NCBI GenBank assembly: GCA_000727475.1
Contig: KL647324.1
Span: 631,267-695,266, forward strand
Source: Sarcocystis neurona
Lineage: Eukaryota; Apicomplexa; Conoidasida; Eucoccidiorida; Sarcocystidae
Reading direction: 5' to 3'
Length of the DNA stretch: 64,000 bases
A program made the position numbers and the translations under genes. This document shows positions 11,501 through 20,899 of this stretch, in pieces. The notes beneath the pieces were generated by a model. The model made no database searches, was not told the DNA's origin, and worked only from the letters and a program-made list of their open reading frames with translations. How positions within the stretch are numbered: position 1 is the first letter of the stretch; each line of letters starts with the position of its first letter.

Positions 11501-14500
11501 TCCGCAGCCGGGCTGTCTGCTCCCACGCATGTTTCTCCCAGGACAGCTTCTCTACACAACAGCGCCGGACGCGCCTTACTTTCTGCAACATCTCGCAGGG
11601 CTCCTACGTGGAAGCGAGTGCGTCCGGCGCCGCGCAAAGAAGGCAGGCTGTAAAAGCTACACTACACTGCATGCAGGACGCTAATATGTTATACTGTAGG
11701 CAGTGTCGGGTCACACAGTGACTGCATGCAGTGCCACCAGACAGCTGCCCTCTCTGCACTCGGTACAGATTTATTATTGCACAGAGCAGCTGCTGCTGCA
11801 TGCAGCAGCCACACGATTATTGCTACATACTGCTGCCACGCGGTTATTTCTGCATGTGTAGCAACCACGCGCAGTTGCTGCCGCTTGTACAGTCCCGCAG
11901 CTCCTGGTGCATGCAACAGTCACGCGCAGTTCTTTTGCAGCATGCAACCGCACTCTGTATGATGGCTGCGGGCATTCACACACCCGCAGTCAAGGTTCAC
12001 CACCTGCTGCAACAGTTCCGCATGCAGTCACGCAGGAGAGGTCGGTTCCGCCCCTTGTCGTGCGGAAACCCACGCCAGCAGAAACCCACACATGCATGCG
12101 GGACAATCGAGGCTAGTGCACGCGACGGTGGACGCACGTCGCAAGGTAGCCACGCGGGCTGTGTGCAGCAGGGCAACACCCGAAGAAACGTTCGTAAAGG
12201 CACGCGCGAGCATGCAGGATCGGCTGCATGCATTTGCTGGAGGAGGTAGCGCACGCAGACACGTGTACCCGCAGGGGGCACACCGACGTAACGACCACAG
12301 CAGCTGAGACCAAGTGCATGCAGGCAGCCCGTGGCCGGACGGACCGTCCACAGCGAACCTTCCTCACCATGCGGCAGCAGCAGGTTTCCATCGAAGTCCA
12401 GCGCAGCGGCGGCCACGCGGTATGACTCAGATTCTTGAGCGTGAAGGCGGCAACTTGCTGTCCCTCTGCTGCAGTGTACATACAGCAGTTTTGCGGCTGC
12501 AGCTGCTCGTGGTGGCGGTAGCAGACCAGCAGCGACGTCTGCAGCGGCGAAACGGCCACCCGCTGCACTGGCGTGTCTGTACGTGTCCCACCCCACCCCA
12601 CAGCAGCAGCGGCAGCAGTTCAGCACATGGCGATGCAGACACACACACGCCCCCTCCAACGCAGCGCGGGCGCCGCATGCACGGCCACGCGCAACCTTTG
12701 CTGCGTTCCCGTCGCACTTCAGAGCTACTGCGGAGAACCCTCTGACAAACAAGTTGGCAGACGGCTGCATGCATGTACACGCATGATGTCGCACTCCTGT
12801 TTACTACCATTCCTGCTCCTCCTACTACTCCTGTGGTGGGGGGGACGCACATAAGCATAGACACCCACACCATCGGTTCAACTGCGCCCTTTTCACTTGT
12901 CGGTGGCGAAGCAGCCACCACCACACAGCAACGAACTACACAAAAAAACCCGCGTTTTTCCGACGTAGGGTGAGCTACGCACGCACGTTGGCACTGTAAG
13001 GACAGCGAAGTGAAAATATTTGTGCACAGAAGGAAAGAGGTGCACGGCTGCATGGAGACAGCGAAACTGGGGGCAACACAGGTGTGTACGCGCATGCATG
13101 TATGTATCCAACGAATACGGACGCGTAGGAGTATAACACATACAAACCAGCAGAGGTGGTATCTGGTCCACGTACACCCCAAGCACACGGATGCACGTGC
13201 GGATCGAAGTATTTGTGTACGTGCAGCGGGGGTTGGCACTACGGACGCGTGCATGCACACGTGGACGTGTATGGAGTCGTGATTCTCTACTTCGAGACTG
13301 AGGCAGAGACCGAGAACAGGAGAGGACGAAATGTGTACAGGCTGACGACCTCGTGGAACCGTGGGATGTGCGGAAAGTCTGCACACGCCAGGTGCATGAT
13401 GGAGAAGATGAAGGAGGATCCGCATGCACCAAGTCGACTCAAAAAGCCAAATTTCCGCCCTGTGGATGATAAGAGAGGGAAACAGTATCTGCAGGCACAC
13501 AGTGGTCACGTCTGCTCACTCGTGGGCACGAACGCGCACAAAACCCAAGTAATACCGCAACGTTATACGACCAGCTGCTTCACGTCGGTTATTGTTTAGA
13601 ATCCCATGGATACCTTCTGCTGCAACTGTCTTGGGTTGCTTCCCCAGCTGCTGCGACCTTGCTGCTGCTGCTGTTGACACACCACTGCGCCGGTTACTAC
13701 TGCGGCCTCGTTGCTTCTTTGCTGCTGCTGCGTGCCTGCTGCTGCTGCTGTTCTCACCACGCTGCAGCGCGTCCTCTGCTGCTGCCGCTGTTGCTCTCGT
13801 GCTGCGCTTCAGCGAAGACGGTTCAGCGGCTGTCGATGATAACGTGTGAGTGCTGCTGCTGCTACCGGCCTGCGTCTTCGGCCGGTTACCTCCTGCTGCA
13901 GCAGCTGCTCTGCTGCTCTCGCCGAAGCCACGACTACGCAGCTCCTTCCCACCCTGGGTTCACCAGCGGTGCTGCTGCCGACCGAGGTACTGCCGCTGCG
14001 GTCTAGCAACTGATGCGACTCCTCCAGCGGCTCTGCGGCTGTGGTGCAGCAACACCTCCTGCGGCTGCTGCTGTCAGCGCTGCTGCGCTCACCGTTTTGT
14101 TGGCTGCTAGAATTCCTTCACTGACACGGCTGCTGCTCTAGCGACCACCGCGAGTACATGAGCCGCTGTGCTGACTCCTGCTGCTGCTACTGCTGCTGCT
14201 CTAGAAATCCTGCACCTACAACGGCGCTACAGCCTCTGCTGCTCCTGTCCCAGTTCCTGCCGCTCCTACGTAGCTTCGCTCCCTTTCGCCGCTGCAGCCG
14301 GGACGACAGCTGCTGCTAGTGTTTTTCTGCACTGCTTGCTGCTGCCGAGTGTCCTCTGGGAACCGACCACTGCGGCCCCTGCGGCCGCCCTAGCAGTCGC
14401 AGTTGCTGCTCCTCTACCTGCTGCTACTGCTGCTGCTCTCCCGACCGCTCGTGCTACTCCTGCGACAGCCTCTGCTTCTCGTGGACCCACCCGGCTGCTG

Positions 14501-17500
14501 CAGCCGCGACTTCCGCTGCTGTTGTCGCGATCTCTGCTGCTGATCCTCCTCAGTCCGAGGTCTTCCCGCTCCTGCGCAGCTTCTTTCTCCTATGTGCTGC
14601 TGCTGCTGTGGTGGTGGCAGCCCCTGCTGCGAATGCTGCTCCCGCTCAGGAGTGCTCGGCGTGCGCTGCCCTGCTTTTGCCCCGGCTGCTGCCGGCGTTG
14701 TTGCTTCTACTCATCAGCTGCCGCTCTCAACGAACTGAAACTCACTGCCTCTGCAGGAGAAAATTTTCTCGCCCGTCGCCACGGAGACCACGTCGACGCT
14801 GTTCGGGTCTCGCCTTCCGCAGAGCAGCAGCTGCACGCACACGCAGCAGAGGCAGAACAGGTGTTGGCGTTACCTACAGACAGGCATAAATAAAGACAAA
14901 GCCTGCAAACCGTCGTACTTCGTTTTCTCTTCGCCCACGTGGAAGACGTGGCTTGGACAAGGTAAGCGGATCCTCGTCATCGTGTGGCGCCTCGCAAACT
15001 GTGCATGCGGACGCATGCAGCAGGCAAGTACATTCAAAATACGCGGTCAGACAGTCGCCAGAGAGAAGTTCTTATTATCCACATGCACCCGCGTCACACA
15101 CACAAGCACACATATGTATGTTAACAAGACTTCTCTCAATCCCTTCCTCTATACATGTGGAACACCTACACACGTGTGCACATCAACAGGCACGTGCGCA
15201 AGTGTACACATACGCCTCCATATCTGTGCAGGTACAGGAAGCACCTACGCATACACATATATGGACTTCTCTGCAAGAAAATGCCTGTAAATTTGTATGT
15301 AGTAGTTGCTCCCGTAACAGTAGTACTACTATACGTAGTAGTAGTAGTCGTCGCAGGAGTAGTAGTGGTAGGTGGAGGAAGAGTAATGGACACGCTGTTA
15401 TATATGTGTCTTCTGTACACAGGCGTCGCGATTTGCCGACAGTTCTCCTTGACAGCTCTGACGCGCTTCTGCAGCAAGACGAGCGAGCAGCAGCAGGAGT
15501 GGGGGCAGCAGGAGTGGGGGCAGCAGGAGTGGGGGCAGCAGGAGTGGGGGCAGCAGCCGCAGCAGCGGACGCTCGGGCGGTCTGCACCCAGCAGCGTGCG
15601 CAGCGTTTCTCTTCCAATTTTCTCCTCCTTTTCTTTCTGTGGCTTCCCGTCTCTGGCAGCGTGTGCCTCTGTGCGCTCCGCTACTCCTGGGGCAGTGTAG
15701 AGGACAGAGTTGCCGGTCCACGAGCCAGCAAGCCCACAGTCGATCAATGGCGCGACCCGTAGGAGGCCGGGCAGCAGCTACATACATACAGTCACTCCAC
15801 CAGAGGCGAGAACATCCCAGAAAACGCAGAAGACAGAGCGCCACGTGAAACTGCAGGCCACCGTGAGTTTGTGCGAATACTCGGAGGTTTCTTGGCCAGC
15901 GTATACCGCGGCACGCAGGCAGAGAGAGACGCGCTCACGCCGAGGTGCACTCCTGCTGAACTCTTCGAAGAAACACGACAGACACCAATACATACATATA
16001 TGCACACGTACAGAACTGGATGTACGTGCGCACAGAATATGTGTGCGTGTATGCTGTGGGGAAAGGGGGAAGGGGAGGAGGAGGGGGGGCGTGCCAGCGC
16101 GTGCTCGACAACATGGCAGCAAGCAGCAAATAAAGAAGAGACCCGCAGTCGTGGGGCGGGGAAGACCACCCACGAAGCGCGAGGAGGAGAAGGCGCAGCC
16201 CACCGGCCCCTGCGCGCGTGCACTGCTTTTCTTGAAAGTTTGAGTTCCACTTCCCGGCGACAGACGAAGACTACGGCAGAGCGAACGTGGCTCGCCTTCT
16301 CTTCCGGCCTCTCCACCACTCTCAAGAAACGGGAATCGAGAAACACCTCCTACGCACTGGCACACCACGCCTGATGGTCCCGAGGTGGGTGTTGTGCACA
16401 CATACACCCAAATCTGCCAAGGAAGACGGGTGTGTGCCACTTCTGCCGAAAAAGACGGGTGTGCGCCTCTATGTATGTTGGACGGTCCTTCAGTGTACAT
16501 ACACCGACAAGTGCGGAAAAAGACGGCTGCGTGTATGTGTGTGTGTGTATGTATGAATGTTGTGGTCATGCATGTACATACACGGACACATATGTGCGCG
16601 TAGAAGTGCCGGGAACAAATCATTACGCATGCATTCATACACCCCCAGATACGTGCCAACAGGAGGACATTGCGTATAGAGAGAGAGACTCGCAGTGACG
16701 GAGGGGATGTATACGAGGATAACGGACACAACTATGTACATGCTTGTACTAGTATACATTATATACCTACGTATGTGCACCAGTCTATATATATACACAT
16801 TTGTGTACGGGTATATATATATATATATGTATATACGTATGCGTACGAATCTACAATATATATACATATATATATATATATATACACGTATGTGTATGTA
16901 TATTTGCAGCAGGTGGGGGAACGTAGCAGGCCGAGTGAGACGACCAATTTTGGTCTTGTACACGTAAACATACATACCTATACGTACACACACTCGTGTA
17001 CCCTTCTGCAAAAGAGCCACGTGGACGCGTCCATACGCGTACACACACACACACACAACAAAAAGAAGGCCGCCCATGCAGATAGATACACATGGAGGCG
17101 TGAGGTACACAGACAGCGAGACAATTGCAGAGCGAGATCGATCAGATGTGCCCGTTGTAGGTGGAGATAATTTTCAGCAGCGGCACGAACCCGTTCCCCT
17201 TCAGCAAGCCAGACGGCGTGCTCGACGCCATCGAAGGAGCGGACGGGGTCCTTCACACCGGCTGCTGCTGCCTCCCGTCCTGGCGAAGAAGTAGACGCAG
17301 CAGCAGTCGGCGTGGAAGCCGCAGCAGCAGCAGCGAGCGCTTCGAGGTCGTAGCGGTAGACCTCCGCGCCGTCCTTCGTCAAGGCAAGAAATTCCAGCGC
17401 ATACTCTGCGGCTGCTCGCTTCGCTCCTGCTGCCTCCTCTGCCTCTGCTTCTCTCCCCCCTCCCTCTCCTTTTCCTGCAGCAGCAGCTGCAACAGCAGCA

Positions 17501-17655
17501 GGTGCGGCAGCAGCACCTTCCGAGACCCCTCCGGCCCTGCGAGGCTGTTCACCCTGCTGCTGCTGCTCTGCCTGTTTCGGCTGCTGCGGCTCTACGCCCC
17601 CTGCGGCCCCTCCCCCCTCTTCACGCGTGTCGCTGCAACTGCCTGTGCGTGCCAT
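2228..17655 (-). CDS. EIF2A: Eukaryotic translation initiation factor 2A (eIF2A), 11 exons
   Basis: eIF2A is a cytosolic WD-repeat factor linked to Met-tRNA delivery to the 40S subunit in non-canonical initiation. Exons in order: 17655-17191, 14830-14746, 12576-12368, 11647-11580, 11216-11126, 10211-9984, 7861-7745, 6901-6719, 4811-4716, 3538-3257, 2389-2228. They join in frame at GT-AG sites to 661 codons; human eIF2A has 585. Family motifs in order: DVVSVATGEK (residues about 169-178), WPPLRWT (238-244), KNGSPACIKLF (exon 6), SYYGSDSLY (exon 6), GPIQDVAWSP (exon 7), GGFGNMAGDVSLW (exon 8), TATTSPRLRVDN (exon 9), YRPPGA (591-596) and a C-terminal lysine tail. Residues 1-82 are Ala/Glu/Gln-rich. 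The start at 17655 is the first ATG in the open exon; an upstream start or non-coding exon is possible. Identity is secure; exon 4 is the weakest exon. Confidence 0.93.
2390..3256. other. EIF2A: eIF2A intron 10
   Basis: Contains the TA/GA compound repeat and interrupted CAG triplets from about 2800 to 3070. The CAG tract gives long reading frames but nothing eIF2A-like; a small extra exon here is possible. Confidence 0.6.
2515..2556. repeat. (TA)n followed by (GA)n compound microsatellite
   Basis: About 20 bases of TA dinucleotides run directly into GA dinucleotides, inside eIF2A intron 10. The same compound occurs at about 35032-35075. Confidence 0.9.
3257..3538 (-). CDS. EIF2A: eIF2A exon 10 (residues 515-608)
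   Basis: Starts LYSLSGRRLLRLDFACLYNV and then LMRPVTPAV, the last propeller strand with the family L..V.WRP. It passes through Gln- and Ala-rich runs encoded by CAG/GCN repeats, then APKIYRPPGA, the family AYRPP motif. Donor GTGAGT. Further small exons in the following intron cannot be excluded. Confidence 0.92.
3590..3960. repeat. (CA)n/(TA)n/ATGC mixed microsatellite block in eIF2A intron 9
   Basis: About 370 bases of alternating purine-pyrimidine sequence (ATACATGCACAC-like, ATATAT). All frames translate to Thr/His/Ile/Tyr-rich strings, which marks it as non-coding. Confidence 0.85.
4716..4811 (-). CDS. EIF2A: eIF2A exon 9 (residues 483-514)
   Basis: A 96-nt exon encoding CDFTADGLHFLTATTSPRLR then VDN, the eIF2A motif W.PDG...LTAT..PRLRV.N. 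Acceptor CTGCAG, donor GTAGGT. The nine residues spanning the next junction match the human spacing to the YTG tripeptide exactly. Confidence 0.95.
4880..5190. repeat. TGCATGCAAGAAG-type minisatellite in eIF2A intron 8
   Basis: The core CCTGCATGCAAGAAG(A/G)CGA recurs at least four times between 4948 and 5095, with degenerate copies spaced roughly 50-60 bases on both sides. It begins only about 70 bases upstream of eIF2A exon 9. Confidence 0.8.
5843..5915. repeat. (TAG)n microsatellite
   Basis: Interrupted TAG/GTA triplets in eIF2A intron 8. A similar tract is at about 15297-15380 in intron 1. Confidence 0.9.
6380..6545. repeat. (GGAGAC)n-type purine-rich hexamer array
   Basis: GAGACGGAGACGG units with CACA interruptions, intronic in eIF2A (intron 8). 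Purine-rich sequence recurs at about 7080-7240 in intron 7. Confidence 0.85.
6719..6901 (-). CDS. EIF2A: eIF2A exon 8 (residues 422-482)
   Basis: Encodes NTLRWDPFSRVVLTGGFGNM then AGDVSLW, the hallmark GFGNL.G....WD motif of eIF2A. Acceptor CACAG and donor GTGCGT, phase 0 at both ends, 61 codons. Confidence 0.96.
7540..8060. repeat. CTG-rich then CAG-rich tracts flanking eIF2A exon 7
   Basis: CTG/TTC-rich plus-strand sequence at about 7555-7715 lies in intron 7 and AGC triplets at about 7895-8055 in intron 6, with exon 7 between them. The triplet orientation flips across the exon. Confidence 0.8.
7745..7861 (-). CDS. EIF2A: eIF2A exon 7 (residues 383-421)
   Basis: Encodes GPIQDVAWSPTTLEFVLCRG followed by PTPPE, the family GPIYDV.W....EF..VYGFMPAK blade. 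Acceptor CACAG and donor GTGAGC, both phase 0, exactly 39 codons. Confidence 0.95.
8240..9180. repeat. TGCATG-rich satellite with a 116-bp higher-order repeat
   Basis: About 940 bases of ATGCATGCACGTATGTAATG-like units in eIF2A intron 6. A 116-bp block is clearly duplicated: GTATTCGTGCATGCATGCAC occurs at 8801 and again at 8917. Several frames stay open, giving repetitive His/Thr/Cys/Met peptides that are not considered genes. Confidence 0.9.
9526..9690. repeat. Short imperfect tandem repeat with TA core
   Basis: GTGACTGAAAGCTACCCACA-like units near 9530, 9600 and 9660 separated by (TA)n, in eIF2A intron 6. Confidence 0.6.
9984..10211 (-). CDS. EIF2A: eIF2A exon 6 (residues 307-382)
   Basis: One of the best conserved exons: AAYIAGKNGSPACIKLF matches the family VAVYVPG.KG.PS.VRLY, and SFYQGGEATFKWSYDGRALL with SYYGSDSLYFFK matches NKSFFKADKVTMLWN and SYYGEQTLH. 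The acceptor GGCAG was chosen over one 7 nt upstream because it keeps the frame. Donor GTAAGT. Confidence 0.95.
10240..10600. repeat. CTG/CCT-rich low-complexity tract in eIF2A intron 5
   Basis: Plus-strand CTGCTGCTG and CCTCCTCC runs immediately upstream (on the minus strand) of exon 6. The minus-strand frame reads through as Ala/Gln/Gly-rich sequence, so the intron looks open. Confidence 0.75.
10961..11095. repeat. 17-bp minisatellite, about 8 units
   Basis: Unit AGCAGCAGCAGTAGGAC (the first two units end AATGAC instead). It lies in eIF2A intron 5, just downstream of exon 5 in transcription order. Confidence 0.95.
11126..11216 (-). CDS. EIF2A: eIF2A exon 5 (residues 276-306)
   Basis: Acceptor CTGCAG, donor GTGACT. 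The peptide ISLIFPYVEHVLRFKLPPMG and then TGVPKIPANK corresponds to the family segment ending in F.LSPG. It ends phase 0 and joins exon 6. Confidence 0.82.
11380..11465. repeat. 37-bp tandem duplication with GCATGCAG core
   Basis: The segment starting GCGCATGCAGCATCAAGTGC recurs as GCGCATGCAGCGTCAAGTGT 37 bases later, in eIF2A intron 4. Confidence 0.85.
11580..11647 (-). CDS. EIF2A: eIF2A exon 4, candidate (residues 254-276)
   Basis: A 68-nt candidate exon with acceptor TTTACAG and donor GTAAGG, reading PAFFARRRTHSLPRRSPARC. Its two-base end phase matches the one-base start of exon 5. FF aligns with human NEVHFF, but the rest is basic and divergent, so this is the least certain exon of the gene. 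Confidence 0.6.
12368..12576 (-). CDS. EIF2A: eIF2A exon 3 (residues 185-253)
   Basis: Encodes TPVQRVAVSPLQTSLLVCYR and continues to AAFTLKNLSHTAWPPLRWT. These correspond to the family blade containing SP..T.L.TW and the S/F..K....W.PL.WT pattern. The donor is GTGAGG after an ATG codon, phase 0. Confidence 0.92.
13610..14720. repeat. CTG-rich low-complexity block in eIF2A intron 2
   Basis: Over a kilobase of plus-strand CTG/GCTGCC sequence. Long frames on both strands are products of the repeat. eIF2A exon 2 lies at its edge, which makes that exon easy to miss. Confidence 0.85.
14746..14830 (-). CDS. EIF2A: eIF2A exon 2 (residues 156-184)
   Basis: An 85-nt exon embedded in CTG-rich sequence, with acceptor TGCAG and donor GTGAGT. 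It encodes LLLCGRRDPNSVDVVSV and then ATGEKIFSCRG, matching the second propeller blade of eIF2A (human GEKVNIISV). It ends in phase 1 and exon 3 begins with two bases, so codon 184 (Asn) is split. Confidence 0.88.
15488..15558. repeat. 15-bp minisatellite, 4 units
   Basis: Unit GGAGTGGGGGCAGCA repeated four times, nearly perfect, in eIF2A intron 1. Confidence 0.95.
16760..16910. repeat. (TA)n-rich microsatellite block in eIF2A intron 1
   Basis: ATATATATAC runs broken by GTAC and GTATGCG, no coding potential. Confidence 0.85.
17191..17655 (-). CDS. EIF2A: eIF2A exon 1 (residues 1-155)
   Basis: This exon holds the low-complexity N-terminus (Gln, Ala, Glu runs) and then the first propeller strand, seen as FLALTKDGAEVYRYD (residues 89-103). 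It ends ...AVWLAEGER at the donor GTTCGT. That donor is weak, but it is the only one that joins in frame to exon 2 and restores the family pattern. Confidence 0.8.
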
Positions 17656-17839
17656 CCCGCTGTTAGACTCAGCAGCGTGCCCTCCTGCTCGTGCAGTGGA
17701 CGGCCAGTTTTCCTGCAGAAGAACGAAACGTCTACAAAAAGGAACTTCCACATACACGCGCAGACACAAACACAGAAGTGCACCCAGCCGACACGTAAAT
17801 ATATTCACACGCATATTGAAATAGAGAAACATTAAAGCA

Positions 17840-18290
17840 TATGTGTGCGCACACATGTACATACATACACTCACACATATATACACATATGCATGCGCGA
17901 GTATACATATACATACGTGTATATATACAAATATACGCGTACATACACATATATACACGTATACATAGATAGCCACACATATGTGTACATTTGAACACAT
18001 GTACACTCAGGTACATATTTACATACACTCACGTGTATATACACACCAATATGCACGCATATACGTACACATGTATATATATATATATACATACATATGC
18101 ATATATATATATATATATGTATGTACATTCATATACTCACGTATATACATATCTATATACATACTTACATGCATATATATACACACGTATGTACATTCAC
18201 ATGCTCACGTATGTACATATATATATGCATATATATACATATACATATATATATAGACATACATACACATACAGAGAATAATATATATAC
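17840..18290. repeat. (TA)n/(CA)n microsatellite block upstream of eIF2A
   Basis: About 450 bases of TATACACATA-like sequence beginning within 190 bases of the proposed eIF2A start codon. Confidence 0.9.
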
Positions 18291-18999
18291 GTAGACATAT
18301 ATACACGTGTACAAGAAAACAATTGCACGTTGATAAGGGACACTTTTTTAGTGCAATTTTCTCATCTTCACAAATTTGTGGACACTGCACACACGTAAGT
18401 AGAGAACGCACGCTCTCTAGAGGGAAGGAAACACGCTCTTACCCACTCTGCAGGAAGCACCCACCCTTACACATGTACCCCTCTGTAGATGCGCGTCTAT
18501 CTCTCTTGCTCTCCACAAAGACACACACATACATACATATAACATACATACATGCATATATATATCTTCTCACACACACACATATCTGTACATCTATAGA
18601 GACACAGAAAAGCACACACATGTATATGTATGTGCGTATACTTCCGTGTGTGTATATAGTGACACACAGATATACACGTGTGTACGTTCAGACGTAGGAG
18701 TTCACTACCACTGCCGGCTCTGCATGGACAGCGCCGTCCCTGCATTGGGAGCGCCGTCTCTGAATGCACATATATGTGTGTATAAATGTATCTTTGTGAG
18801 GAGCAAGAAGGAGACAGAGGGAGACGCTTTTGTATGCGGTGGAGTGCGTCATACGAACAGGAGGGAGTCAGCAGTCTGCATACAGGCGCACGCGCGTACG
18901 GGTGGTTGGTTGAAAAGCGAAAAGGCAGAGAAGTCGGCACGTCGTGTTTTCTTCCACCACGCTGCTGCCGCACAGAGAGTCTGTCTTTCCCTGCTGCAA

Positions 19000-19985
19000 G
19001 TGGTGCAGGGACAGGCAGGGAGGCGGGAGACGAGAAAACGCAAGACGGTGAAGAAAACGGGGACACAAGAGAAGGAGGAGACGGACGAGGAGCCGAAGAA
19101 GAGTACGAGCAGGCGAGAGACTGACATGGGAAAGGAAGAGAAGAGCGTTTTGAGAGACTGTGGTGAGGAGGACAGCAAGGAGACGGGGGAAAAGGAGAAC
19201 GACGTGAGACGCAGTGAAGACGAAAGAAAGTGAATAAAACGAGGACGCAAAGAAGGGAGAAGAAAACACAGAGCAGAAGACGAATGAAGGCGGGAGGGAC
19301 ACAAGGAGACGAGAAAAGTGAGGAAAAAGGGGAAGAGAGACGGGGTAAAGAAAAAGAGCGGGTGGGCAGAAGCAAAAAAACAAAGAGCACCAGCGAAGAA
19401 ACCGCGACCAGATCAGAGAAAGTGAGCATAGCCCGTAGAAGCGAAGGAGGGGCGAGGAGGACGAGGACGAGGAGGATAAGGACGACGGAAGAGGAAAGAA
19501 GAAGAAGGGAGAGACGGAGACGAAAAGTGTAAAGTCAACAGAAAGGGGATGTGAAAGGAGAGCGAAGATACAAGCGAAGGAGACAAAAAGAGGGGGGCGG
19601 GCCGAAGGGGTGAAAAGGAAGGAGAAGAGAGCGCAGGAGGAAAGAACACAGCACGAGAGACAGAAGAAAGAAGAGAGCGGCAGAAGGGGAGAAGTAGGCG
19701 GGGGAATGGAGCACCGCGTGCGGCTGCTTGGGGCAACGGACGAGAAACGGGAAAACAGCCAGAGGGGAAAAAAACAGAGGGGAGGGCTGCATACAGAAGA
19801 GAGGGGGGGGATACAATATTTAGAGAAAGGCAGGAAGCGGAAGCGAAGGAAAGACGAACAAAAGAGAGAAAACAGAAGCAAAGGAGACGTCGGAGCAAGG
19901 GATTTAATAGAGAAGCGACAGATTCTAGAGATAGAGAGAGAAAGGGGGGAAGAGTGCGATAGTACGAGTGCAACGTCCGCCTGAC
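19000..19985. repeat. Polypurine tract of about 1 kb
   Basis: The plus strand is overwhelmingly A/G (GAGAAGGA, GGAAGAAGAG) with few pyrimidines. The complementary strand gives long Ser/Leu/Phe/Pro frames only because pyrimidine-rich DNA lacks stops. Confidence 0.9.
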
Positions 19986-20899
19986 GAAGCGCGACGGGTC
20001 TTCTCGCATTCGAGTGGATGAACGTCGCGACTCAGAAAGTAGAAAGGCGCCACCTCCAAGAGGGCTTCACACGAATATAGGAAGAGAAAATCGATACAGA
20101 GGAGAGAAGCAAGCGGAAGACAGCAATGCATCAAGCAACAGAAAATATACCGGGAAACTGTTGACTGACCTACGGAGAAGTTGAGACGGCGCGGACAGCA
20201 GCGCCCACGATTTCAACCAGTACGCCGCTTCAGGAAGAAGGCGGCAGCGAGTGAGAAGAAAGTGCAGGCAGCAGGCTACCGAAGGGCAAAGCAGCGGCAC
20301 GCAACACGGCAGCCATACACGGCACTGCGCGAGGGACAAGAGCAAGACGAGCACGAGCCGCGCAGCCACAGCGTAAGGACAGAACGGTAGCGAGCAAATG
20401 CCGGCGGAATGACAAGAATTCTGCGGCGGCAGCTGGAGTGGTGCTGCACATGCTAACCTCTGCTCTTTTTGGTGCGGTAGAACAGCAGAGTCCGCAGCGT
20501 GACGTCAGCGCGATCTTCTCGCAGCGAGGCGGCAGCAGCGGCAGGAGCAAGGAGGGGTGCTGCGGCGGACACGGGGAAGAAGACGGCAACAAGGCAGTAG
20601 CAGTGGCAAATTCACGCCCGGCGAGAGGGCAGGAGAAAGCAGCAACGAGATAAAGCGGCGTCTGCAGACTCAGCAGTGCAAATGTGGCCGCGGCAGCACC
20701 GAGGAGCGCCACACGGCGAAGGAGAAAGGTAGCAGAAGGTCGGGAGACGGCCGGGAACAAACAGAACCCCAAGTGTGGCAGCTACAGAGGGGAGACCACA
20801 GGGGCGGAGGAAGAAACCTTGAGACGGACGACAGTCTCGTGGGCGAATAAGCCGTCACAGCGCACGCACAGCACAGCAGGATACGGCTCCCCCTGGCTT

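Noticed and set aside
14168..14893. 241-codon plus-strand frame rich in Ala and Leu
   Set aside because: It translates CTG repeats in eIF2A intron 2 and overlaps the real minus-strand exon 2.
18868..19881. Long minus-strand frames (over 300 codons) opposite the polypurine tract
   Set aside because: They are Ser/Leu/Phe/Pro strings produced by pyrimidine-rich sequence that lacks stop codons; no motif or splice context supports a protein.
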